Shown here piece by piece: positions 1 through 5,739 of a stretch of DNA of 10,809 nucleotides. The notes under the pieces were generated by a model that saw only the letters and a program-made list of their open reading frames with translations, was not told the DNA's origin and made no database searches. A program made the position numbers and the translations under genes. Source of the DNA: Euryarchaeota archaeon UBA39 (GTDB lineage: Archaea; Thermoplasmatota; Poseidoniia; Poseidoniales; Thalassarchaeaceae); assembly GCA_002503045.1 (NCBI GenBank), contig DAQW01000126.1:1-10809 (forward strand), written 5' to 3'. Position 1 is the stretch's first letter. The number at the start of each line of letters is the position of its first letter.

Positions 1-194
1 CATTGATTCAATAGTTTTGGATTGACAGCTACCTCTTCAGCAGATGGGTCATCCCATTGGAAACATTCCATTAGTTCGGCAGACTCAATTAGAAGACTGG
101 CTGCTAGATTTTTAGGTGTGTGGAATTGGTCCCATTCTCTATCCGAGGCAAAATTGTCAATCGCCAACATGATGGCCTTTATGTCGTCGGTCAT
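1..194 (-). CDS. MazG-like / dCTPP-type nucleotide pyrophosphohydrolase (N-terminal part, cut by window edge)
   Basis: The first 64 residues of a minus-strand gene that runs off the left edge. The segment reads as an all-alpha NTP pyrophosphohydrolase: an N-terminal helix, then REWDQFHTPKNLAASLLIE (19-37), then SAELMECFQW (38-47). This matches the dCTP pyrophosphatase/RS21-C6 branch of the MazG superfamily, where the 'F-H-x-P-K-N-L-A' block is followed by the first metal-binding ExxE pair (here E37 and E40) and FQW. Family members hydrolyse non-canonical or excess (d)NTPs to monophosphate and pyrophosphate, using Mg2+, in the cytoplasm. The second acidic pair (ExxD) would lie beyond the edge and cannot be checked. 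The start is ATG at 194, preceded by GAAGG about 3 nt upstream; an in-frame ATG at codon 9 is less likely. The gene diverges from the one at 264. The family call is well supported; the exact substrate is inferred. Confidence 0.82.
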   Translation of the reverse strand, partial: MTDDIKAIMLAIDNFASDREWDQFHTPKNLAASLLIESAELMECFQWDDPSAEEVAVNPKLLNQ

Positions 195-263
195 GTTCCT
201 TCGATCAATTGGATAAGCATAATCATTGGCTATTACTAAAAGTCTTGAATAAGTGGGTTAATC
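195..263. promoter_or_regulatory. Divergent promoter region between the MazG-like gene and the 341-aa gene
   Basis: Sixty-nine bases separate two divergent starts. On the plus strand TATTACTAAAAG (231-242) is centred about 27 nt upstream of the ATG at 264. That is the usual archaeal TATA-to-start-site distance, so the transcript may be leaderless. On the minus strand TTATGCTTAT (complement of 213-222) lies about 24 nt upstream of the ATG at 194. These assignments rest on position and AT-richness only; no operator repeat is evident. Confidence 0.4.
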
Positions 264-1289
264 ATGGGCTCGGACTTGATGAAAGAACTTGAGTCTCATG
301 GGATATATTGGAATGATTGTCATGATAGTCGGAATATCAATTGGACGTTAAGTGACAATAATCGAGAATTTGTTTTAGATAAAGCACAAGAAATTTTGAC
401 ACCTATGATGGAGAATGAAACTTGGGAGTCTGAATTTGATTATAAGCCGTTACTAATGCTGGCAGAAAGTGTTGCATTAGTCCATCCCCAAAGATGCGGT
501 CCTGCAATGAGGATGTTAGCAACTGCTTCCATGAACTCCTTTTTTCGTGATGGTGTGCAACATGGGTCAGTTCAATGTAGATTATTCCGAACCGTATCAG
601 TTGGCTCTCATAAAGAGGTCTTACGGGGAATTTTTGAGCATATCGATGGACAAACAGCATTGCCTTCTGCAGAAGATTTTTCCGAGTGGATGTTCAAAGG
701 TCCACGAGCATTATGTGATTTAATAAACAAAATAGTGGAAGTCATTCGGAATTCTCAGGATGAAGAAGAAAAAGCAGAACACACATTGAATATGTATGCA
801 TGTTTAGCTGAATTAGATGAAATGATTAGATCCCTTTTGTTGCTACGTTGGAGGCACGTCAACGATTTACCAGAAGGTTATGGAAATTTGTTAATTTCAT
901 TGTCAGATATGTTGTCTTACTTCTTATTGGATGCGTATCAAAGTATGGATGGCCCTCCTTCTAAATCAATGGCAATTCGCATGTTTACTTGTATCGCATT
1001 ACTAAGTCATTTGCAAAGTATCGAGGGTGGATTGGATTCAGAGTTAGAGAATTATATCAATAAATCATTAGAAGTAGAATCTCCACGATATGGCCTTTTT
1101 GCCCGTTATCTTTCTTTGGTATTTTTGGAGAAAGAATGGGAGTCATGGGAGGCTAATCGGATGAATGCAACCACTCAATCTACACGGAATGGAAGGCAAG
1201 ATTATGTTTCTCTTTTTTCAAATCTTGAATTTGATGATGGAAAAGTTCTGGATCATGAAATTCCTAGGGATCTATACTTTCTCTGGTAA
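264..1289 (+). CDS. Hypothetical cytoplasmic helical protein, 341 aa
   Basis: I do not recognise this family. The protein has no signal peptide and no membrane segment. It looks almost wholly alpha-helical, with long amphipathic stretches around residues 33-49, 62-92, 147-195, 203-227 and 234-270. Six cysteines (19, 78, 105, 151, 180, 243) are scattered and form no CxxC metal site. A conserved-looking core is HPQRCGPAMRMLATASMNSF (74-93), followed by basic/aromatic residues to about 127. The C-terminus (310-341) is polar and ends in LYFLW. The ATG at 264 fits a TATA-like box about 27 nt upstream. The TAA stop lies inside the 3' end of lipA on the other strand (18-bp overlap). Codon use resembles the neighbours, so there is no sign of recent transfer. 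A helical-repeat scaffold fold is possible but unproven. Confidence 0.8.
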   Translation: MGSDLMKELESHGIYWNDCHDSRNINWTLSDNNREFVLDKAQEILTPMMENETWESEFDYKPLLMLAESVALVHPQRCGPAMRMLATASMNSFFRDGVQHGSVQCRLFRTVSVGSHKEVLRGIFEHIDGQTALPSAEDFSEWMFKGPRALCDLINKIVEVIRNSQDEEEKAEHTLNMYACLAELDEMIRSLLLLRWRHVNDLPEGYGNLLISLSDMLSYFLLDAYQSMDGPPSKSMAIRMFTCIALLSHLQSIEGGLDSELENYINKSLEVESPRYGLFARYLSLVFLEKEWESWEANRMNATTQSTRNGRQDYVSLFSNLEFDDGKVLDHEIPRDLYFLW

Positions 1290-2330
1290 TGAATCACTGA
1301 AAGTCAGATGGGTGATTGCAGAATTTGTTTGAGAGCGAGTTACCGCAGGAAGAGCACCATATGCTTCATCTTTTAGTAACCCTGCTCTGAAAGAAGAACG
1401 AACTAAAGGTCCACAAGCAACACCCTTGAATCCAATTTCTCTTGCTTCTGTATCCCAATCAGCATATTTTGCAGGTTCAGGAAATCTATCAATCGGAAGA
1501 TGCCTATCTGATGGTTGAAGATATTGGCCAATAGTAAGTAAATCGACATCGATAGTTCGTAAATCTCTCATCGTTTCACTGATTTCTTTATCAGTTTCCC
1601 CTACCCCTACCATGATACTTGTTTTAGTAAGAATATCTGGTCTGATACGTTTCGCTTCTTCTAAGATCATTTTTGATTGTTCGAACGATGCGCGAGGATC
1701 TCTAACCTTGGAATCCATTCGTGGTACACATTCTACATTATGGGCAAAAACTTGCAATGGCGCTCCATCAAGAAGTTGACTTAGTGCCTCTAAATTTCCA
1801 TCTAAATCACTACACAATAACTCTAGGCCAATATCTGGTCTGACATTATGGATTGCGTCCAAGCATTCTCTATAATGTGAAGCACCCCCATCGGGTAAAT
1901 CATCCCGATTAACCACTGTAATTACAACGTATGATAGCGCCATATCTTTGACCGCTTCTGCAAGCCGTTTGGGTTCTTCAGGATCCAATGGAAGTGGTTT
2001 TCTTATTGTTCCAACAGCACAGAATCTACATCCTCTAGTACATTCTTCTCCAGCAATCATGAATGTTGCAGTACCTCTGCCCCAACAATCGTGGATATTT
2101 GGGCAACGTGCTTCTTCACAAACAGTGTTTAGTGCTCCTCCCTCAATTGTTGATTTTGTAGCATTGAAGCGATCTTGAGCTTCTCCAGTCGGAAGAGCCG
2201 TTTTGAACCAGGGTGGCAATCTTTTTCGAAGTGCCTTTCGTTTTTCTTTGGGAGTTAATGTGGCACCAGTATTGCATCCTGATGAACTGATTTCAATGGA
2301 TTCGGCAACCGGTAGGCGCATCGGCTCCAT
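1272..2330 (-). CDS. lipA: Lipoyl synthase (radical SAM)
   Basis: LipA inserts two sulfur atoms into the octanoyl group on lipoyl-domain proteins (2-oxoacid dehydrogenases, GcvH). Counting from the ATG at 2330 (352 aa), both cluster motifs are present. The auxiliary [4Fe-4S] motif CX4CX5C is C71/C76/C82 and the radical-SAM motif CX3CX2C is C97/C101/C104. The auxiliary-cluster serine motif RSSF is at 311-314. NRDDLPDGGA and LTIGQYLQPSDRHLPIDRF are also typical of LipA. Several usually invariant positions differ: VITVVNRDD instead of VITSVDRDD, LLCSDL instead of a PDF-type block, FAHNVECV instead of FNHNxETV, and TKTSIMVG instead of TKSGxMxG. A TTG three codons upstream (2339) could also initiate. 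I prefer the ATG because GAAGGTTGAG precedes it. No lipB or lplA is next to it. The gene diverges from the SDR gene and its 3' end overlaps the 341-aa gene. Confidence 0.93.
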   Translation of the reverse strand: MEPMRLPVAESIEISSSGCNTGATLTPKEKRKALRKRLPPWFKTALPTGEAQDRFNATKSTIEGGALNTVCEEARCPNIHDCWGRGTATFMIAGEECTRGCRFCAVGTIRKPLPLDPEEPKRLAEAVKDMALSYVVITVVNRDDLPDGGASHYRECLDAIHNVRPDIGLELLCSDLDGNLEALSQLLDGAPLQVFAHNVECVPRMDSKVRDPRASFEQSKMILEEAKRIRPDILTKTSIMVGVGETDKEISETMRDLRTIDVDLLTIGQYLQPSDRHLPIDRFPEPAKYADWDTEAREIGFKGVACGPLVRSSFRAGLLKDEAYGALPAVTRSQTNSAITHLTFSDSLPEKV

Positions 2331-2425
2331 GGGACTCAACCTTCTGTTTACTCACTACCCGATTAACAGTTCGCTAGTTTTTCTTTAATCGGTATGCTAA
2401 AATTCACAGTCATTTGCCTCTCAAT
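2331..2425. promoter_or_regulatory. Divergent promoter region between lipA and the pterin operon
   Basis: Non-coding AT-rich gap between two divergent genes. On the plus strand CTAAAATT (2397-2404) is centred 26 nt upstream of the ATG at 2426, which fits a leaderless start. A second AT-rich element, TTTAAT, lies at 2384-2389. On the minus strand GTTAAT (complement of about 2362-2367) sits 26 nt upstream of the TTG at 2339 and about 35 nt upstream of the ATG at 2330. This would give lipA only a very short leader. Assignment by spacing only. Confidence 0.4.
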
Positions 2426-3226
2426 ATGGTTGGGGCCGTATTAGTCACTGGGGGGGCACGTCGAATTGGGCGTGCCATTTCGCTTTGTCTTGCATCCAAT
2501 GGTTTCGATATTGTTATTCAAACTCGTAATCATGATGATGCAGTGTCTCAAATTCAAAATGAGATTGAATCATTGGGAACTAGATGTTTTGTTGTCGTTG
2601 GTAATCTTGATGATTCGGATTCAGTCAAGAAAATTTTTGCAGATACAGTTGACTTAATTGCAGAATCTGAAATACTTCTAGTAGGTTTAGTAAATTCTGC
2701 AAGTATGTTTCAATGGGATTACCCCTCCAATGTCGAATCCGAGTCCTTGATTGATCATTATCAGGTAAATACCATTGCCCCAATACTTCTTTCTCAACTG
2801 TTTCATGATTTGTCTAAGAAAAACACTTCTAAAAATAGAAATAATTTTGTCTCATGTATTGTAAATATTCTAGATCAGAAGTTGAATTCTCCTCATCCAG
2901 ATCATTTTTCTTATACTTTGAGTAAACAGGCACTTTCGGGCGCTACTGTGATGATGGCCAAGGCATTTGCACCATTTTGTAGAGTAAATTCCATTTCACC
3001 AGGACATGTCTTGGCTAGTCCGAATCAAACTTCTCAGGGTTTTGAAAAAGCACAATCTCAGTCTCCTTTGGGCTATGGTCCTTCTCCGAATGATATTGGA
3101 GATGCTGTGGCCTTTTTATTTGCTGCTAAATCAATTACTGCTCAATCATTAGTCGTCGATGCAGGTGAGCATTTGCTCGGAAGGTCACGTGATGTTGTTT
3201 TTGAAACGGAGGGTTTAGATGACTGA
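2426..3226 (+). CDS. Short-chain dehydrogenase of the pteridine reductase (PTR1/FolM) type
   Basis: A Rossmann-fold NADPH-dependent reductase of 266 aa counted from the ATG at 2426. The cofactor motif TGGARRIG is at 8-15; its TGxxxR arginine is the PTR1/FolM hallmark of the NADPH site. NLDD (60-63) binds the adenine side and NSAS (90-93) replaces NNAG. The catalytic residues are Y163 and K167 (YTLSK). An aspartate (D150, in NILDQ) stands where classical SDRs have serine; Leishmania PTR1 uses the same Asp-Tyr-Lys set. VNSISPG (187-193) closes the site. The likely reaction is reduction of a dihydropterin or dihydrofolate to the tetrahydro form; the exact substrate is inferred. The downstream FolB-like gene overlaps by 8 bp, which supports a pterin role. 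A TTG at 2414 could extend the protein by four residues, but the ATG fits the TATA spacing better. The alternative is a generic SDR of unknown substrate. Confidence 0.85.
   Translation: MVGAVLVTGGARRIGRAISLCLASNGFDIVIQTRNHDDAVSQIQNEIESLGTRCFVVVGNLDDSDSVKKIFADTVDLIAESEILLVGLVNSASMFQWDYPSNVESESLIDHYQVNTIAPILLSQLFHDLSKKNTSKNRNNFVSCIVNILDQKLNSPHPDHFSYTLSKQALSGATVMMAKAFAPFCRVNSISPGHVLASPNQTSQGFEKAQSQSPLGYGPSPNDIGDAVAFLFAAKSITAQSLVVDAGEHLLGRSRDVVFETEGLDD
3208..3213 (+). promoter_or_regulatory. Shine-Dalgarno site for the FolB-like gene
   Basis: GGAGGG lies five bases before the ATG at 3219, inside the last codons of the SDR gene. The downstream start precedes the upstream stop (8-bp overlap), so translation of the two genes is probably coupled. 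Several operon-leading genes in the window instead appear leaderless. Confidence 0.6.
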
Positions 3227-3620
3227 AAATAGTGTTCTTATGGAGATATTATCTCAAAGGATTGAAGGGGTCACATCGTTATTTGTGAAAAATTGGAAAA
3301 GAGATGTAGATATCGGGATTCTTCCTCACGAACAAGGTGTTTTACAGCCGTTGTGTTTTGATATCGAGGTTCATATTTCAGGTGCATCAACGCCATCAAG
3401 AGATGAAATAGATGCAGTTGTTGACTATGATTATCTTAGAACATTGGTTGATCAAATTTTAGATTCAAGAAGATATAATTTGTTGGAGACATTGGCTTCT
3501 GAAATTCTAGATGGATGCTTGGCTCCTCCAGAAGTAATTGGAGCTTCAGTTTCGATATCAAAATTAGCCGTTATCGATGGAGAAGGGAAAATCGGTTGTA
3601 TTTTCAGCCGAATCAAATGA
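3219..3620 (+). CDS. FolB/FolX-like protein (dihydroneopterin aldolase or epimerase family)
   Basis: At 133 aa this matches the usual FolB length of about 120. It aligns by eye along the whole T-fold. LFVKNWKRDVDIGILPHEQG (21-40) corresponds to the FolB 'GVYDWEQ' entry strand, with E38 at the catalytic-loop glutamate. VVDYDYL (67-73) corresponds to 'xxSYADI'. YNLLETLASEI (86-96) carries the pterin-anchoring glutamate, E90. ISKLAV (113-118) keeps the active-site lysine K115, although the usual KP(G) proline is Leu. FolB cleaves 7,8-dihydroneopterin to 6-hydroxymethyl-dihydropterin and glycolaldehyde; the FolX branch epimerises dihydroneopterin triphosphate. The sequence alone does not separate the two. 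The gene overlaps the PTR1/FolM-like gene by 8 bp and has a strong GGAGGG site, so the pair is an operon. Its TGA abuts the convergent stop codon of the next gene with no gap. Confidence 0.82.
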   Translation: MTENSVLMEILSQRIEGVTSLFVKNWKRDVDIGILPHEQGVLQPLCFDIEVHISGASTPSRDEIDAVVDYDYLRTLVDQILDSRRYNLLETLASEILDGCLAPPEVIGASVSISKLAVIDGEGKIGCIFSRIK

Positions 3621-4670
3621 TTAATTCACGATGGCGTAAATTAATTTTGATAATATCTCATTAGTCGTATTTGGATGAAGACTGATTCTTATCGCTCTTA
3701 GGGCGTTTTCTCTTTCGACACCCATTGACGTAAGGACATGAGACGGTTTTCCTGCTGTAGCCATACATCCACTACTTGGTGATGCGATAAATCCCCTTTG
3801 TTCTAAATTCTGAAGAAAAATCTCTGCTGGGGGGCCTGGGATACTGAGGCAAGTTATTCCTGATGCTCTTTCCTCATCAATACCGTAAATTTCTCCTCCA
3901 TGTTGGATTATTGATGATTCTAATTCTCCATGTAGGTGATCCCAAAGTTTACAATTTTGTATTCTTATTTCCTCTAAATGAATGGCTACTTTGACAAATG
4001 CGTTAACTAGTCCGACTGGAACTGTACCTCCTCTCCTTCCTTTTTCTTGTCCACTACCTTCTATAAGAGGCTCAATTCTAACTCCATGACGAATCCATAA
4101 TGCTCCGATTCCAATTGGTCCTCCAAAACTTTCTGAATCAAAAATAATCGCATCAGCATACTTGGATATTTCAGACAGTGAAATCCTTCCTATTGTGCCC
4201 CTTGCATCCAGAATTATTTTCGGAGTATCTGTTCTTTCCAAGATTTTACTATTCCAATTTTTAATATCTAATATTCGTCCTGTTTCAAGATCCATTGCCG
4301 ATGCAGCAATGAGCACTGTCTCTCCAGAATCTCCTCCATATCTCTTAGCAGCATTAATGAGGGTGATATGTGCATCTTCTTTGACCTCAATTTTATTTCC
4401 TTTTTTGGAATTAGTCGATAGCAATCCTCTGATGGCCCACGTTGCAGATTCATCTGCACTCGATGTAAACCAAATAGTTCCGCCACCACCAACTAAATTT
4501 TCCATTTCTTTTCTTCGTTTTTCTAATTGTTCTGATTTCAAAAATGATTGTTCACTAAACCCACTCACTCTGTATTGTGGGCCTTTGAAGCTAGCTAAAA
4601 TTTCCTCTTTGGCCAATGGGTTAAGGATGGCTGATGAGATCATATCCACACTTGCAGAATCGCCGCCCAT
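3621..4670 (-). CDS. Cysteine desulfurase (NifS/IscS) homologue lacking the PLP-binding lysine
   Basis: A 349-aa protein of the class V aminotransferase fold. Matching blocks run in order: SVDMISSAILNP (7-18; IscS 'YLDNAATTP'), WFTSSADESATWAI (67-80; 'FTSGATESNN'), DLETGRILDI (127-136), LDARGTIGR (154-162; 'VDATQSVGK'), GGPIGIGALW (183-192; 'YGPKGIGALY'), GSGQEKGRRGGTVPV (205-219), SPSSGCMATAGKPSHVL (297-313) and IRISLHPNTT (327-336). The loop cysteine C302, the PLP-pyridine aspartate D155 and the substrate arginine R328 are kept. Where IscS has S-x-H-K, this protein has DSES: Ser181 replaces the Schiff-base lysine, Glu180 the histidine, and DATQ has become DARG. Ordinary PLP chemistry is therefore doubtful. 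It may be a sulfur-relay or Fe-S scaffold partner, or act with a partner enzyme. The ATG at 4670 has GGGAGGG only about 2 nt upstream, so the TATA-like box 29 nt away may matter more. No IscU-like gene is adjacent. Confidence 0.85.
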   Translation of the reverse strand: MGGDSASVDMISSAILNPLAKEEILASFKGPQYRVSGFSEQSFLKSEQLEKRRKEMENLVGGGGTIWFTSSADESATWAIRGLLSTNSKKGNKIEVKEDAHITLINAAKRYGGDSGETVLIAASAMDLETGRILDIKNWNSKILERTDTPKIILDARGTIGRISLSEISKYADAIIFDSESFGGPIGIGALWIRHGVRIEPLIEGSGQEKGRRGGTVPVGLVNAFVKVAIHLEEIRIQNCKLWDHLHGELESSIIQHGGEIYGIDEERASGITCLSIPGPPAEIFLQNLEQRGFIASPSSGCMATAGKPSHVLTSMGVERENALRAIRISLHPNTTNEILSKLIYAIVN

Positions 4671-4721
4671 GCCCTCCCGAAAACAACACCGATGAAATAC
4701 TTAGAGTATTGACGACACCAT
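4671..4721. promoter_or_regulatory. 51-bp divergent promoter between the desulfurase homologue and the membrane protein
   Basis: The whole gap between the two starts is 51 bp. The element AAATACTTA (4695-4703) is centred about 23-24 nt before the ATG at 4722. Read on the other strand as TAAGTATTT it lies about 29 nt before the ATG at 4670. One AT-rich box could therefore serve both directions. A six-codon frame (4692-4712) also lies here but would not be translated from a leaderless mRNA. Confidence 0.4.
4696..4710. repeat. Perfect inverted repeat AATACT-TAG-AGTATT in a divergent promoter
   Basis: Two 6-bp arms are exact reverse complements around a 3-bp spacer. The repeat overlaps the presumed TATA position of both flanking genes. 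It could be a dimeric regulator site or a symmetrical basal promoter. Chance is not excluded for arms this short. Confidence 0.4.
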
Positions 4722-5654
4722 ATGACTTGGCGCGCCTTCGGTTCAAACCGGGCCAAGAATGGCCTACTGGAGATCTCTGTTCAATCTACTATGCGTTTTT
4801 CTGAAGATGCGGGTTCAGTATTAATACAAATTGAAGATGCTGAAGCAAGGTATGAACCTGGAGAAATACTCGCAATTAGAACAGAAAAAATTGAGCGCTC
4901 ATTAGTTCCCACTTGGCGAATTTTACTTGAAAGTAAAGAAGGCCCTCGTCCTTTGATTTCTTTAGGTTCTGAATCTGATGCATTATCTGTTGCTGAAGAG
5001 ATTGCAAGATTAGGTAGTGCTAGATTAATTGAACATACTGGTAGAATTGTTGAGAGGGACGAACATGGACTTACTGTACTTCAACAGATTGCACGCCATC
5101 CAGGTAGGTGGCCACGTCCAATTAGAACCCCTTCAATGAGTGGTGAGGTGAATGTACGGGGCCAAGATGTAATTATGGATCTCCCCAGTGAAGTTCCGCC
5201 TATCGGGTTTTTGTTCACAGCATTTTTACTTGCATGTAGTTTAGTTCTAGGGCCTTTATCATTATTTTTTTCAGGTAACGTCATTGGATTTAGTCAATAT
5301 GGCATGACGTATGGTTGGGCTTTAGGAATTTTCATTTCAATAATTTTGATTGCATTCCTGAATAGATCAAATAGGATTTTTGAAGGAAGTCATAGGATAA
5401 TAATCAGAGAATCGGGAGTTTCCGTATCTGGGAAATTACTTGGATTAATTCGCCTTCCTGCTGAAACATTTCCTTTGTCTGAATTCAAAGATATTGATGC
5501 AACTCAAGCATGGGGGCTTACACTGTTGTTTGGAGATAGAAGAGTGCGATGTGATCTCCCAGCAGCTGAGGGTCAATGCCTTATTGGAGAAATGATCGAT
5601 GGTCTTAGGGAAGTTGGAGCCCTTCCATTCTCCGCATATCTCGAAGAAGAATAG
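4722..5654 (+). CDS. Two-helix integral membrane protein with flanking beta-rich (PH-like) domains, 310 aa
   Basis: No recognised family name. Residues 14-110 are beta-rich and include TWRILLESKEGPRPLISLGS (64-83) followed by the helix SDALSVAEEIARLG (85-98). This 'strand - polar turn - LxLGS - helix' layout is common in PH-like domains of small membrane proteins. A basic linker (124-136) leads to two membrane helices, about 160-184 and 197-213, joined by a short loop. After them, NRIFEGSHRIIIRESGVSV (217-235) begins a second beta module that ends in the helix GQCLIGEMIDGLREVGA (284-300), again PH-like. There is no signal peptide, so both soluble parts probably face the cytoplasm. No catalytic motif is visible. 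The gene diverges from the desulfurase homologue across a 51-bp promoter. Its TAG stop is 1 bp from the 3' end of a convergent tRNA. The PH-like assignment is by pattern only. Confidence 0.78.
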   Translation: MTWRAFGSNRAKNGLLEISVQSTMRFSEDAGSVLIQIEDAEARYEPGEILAIRTEKIERSLVPTWRILLESKEGPRPLISLGSESDALSVAEEIARLGSARLIEHTGRIVERDEHGLTVLQQIARHPGRWPRPIRTPSMSGEVNVRGQDVIMDLPSEVPPIGFLFTAFLLACSLVLGPLSLFFSGNVIGFSQYGMTYGWALGIFISIILIAFLNRSNRIFEGSHRIIIRESGVSVSGKLLGLIRLPAETFPLSEFKDIDATQAWGLTLLFGDRRVRCDLPAAEGQCLIGEMIDGLREVGALPFSAYLEEE

Positions 5655-5655
5655 G

Positions 5656-5739
5656 TGCGGGGGGTGGGATTTGAACCCACGAAACGTTACGTACTGGAAC
5701 TTAACTCCAGCGCCTTTGACCAGGCTCGGCTACCTCCGC
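5656..5739 (-). tRNA. tRNA-Leu (anticodon UAA), no intron
   Basis: 84 nt on the minus strand folding as a type II tRNA. The acceptor strands are GCGGAGG and CCCCCGC with discriminator A. The D arm is GCC...GGC enclosing the AGCCTGGTC loop. The anticodon stem CTGGA/TCCAG holds the loop GTTAAGT, giving anticodon TAA (plus-strand 5701-5703). The long variable arm contains the hairpin ACG-TAA-CGT. The T arm is GTGGG-TTCAAAT-CCCAC. A long variable arm and A73 fit leucine. It reads UUA and UUG, which are common in the flanking genes. CCA is not encoded (ACCT follows). The fifth acceptor pair is an A·C mismatch. The 3' end faces, and nearly touches, the convergent membrane-protein gene. Confidence 0.95.

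Noticed and set aside
22..216. Plus-strand open frame of 64 codons
   Set aside because: It lies opposite the MazG-like coding sequence, which has clear family motifs; the plus-strand product is Ser-rich with no recognisable pattern.
403..660. Minus-strand open frame of 85 codons inside the 341-aa gene
   Set aside because: Shadow of a longer, better-coded gene; no promoter or ribosome site and no motif.
1948..2388. Two plus-strand open frames opposite lipA
   Set aside because: They are antisense to the LipA cysteine-motif region and N-terminus, which are unambiguous.
4162..4695. Plus-strand open frame of 177 codons opposite the desulfurase homologue
   Set aside because: Long, but antisense to conserved class V aminotransferase blocks; composition (Ser, Leu, Ile, Pro) is typical of a reverse-strand shadow.
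4692..4712. Six-codon frame ATG...TGA just upstream of the 310-aa gene
   Set aside because: A leaderless transcript from the nearby TATA-like box would not contain it; no ribosome site is evident.
4739..4750. CGGTTCAAACCG, resembling a tRNA T-arm
   Set aside because: It lies within the first codons of the 310-aa protein, with no acceptor or anticodon arm around it; a chance palindrome.
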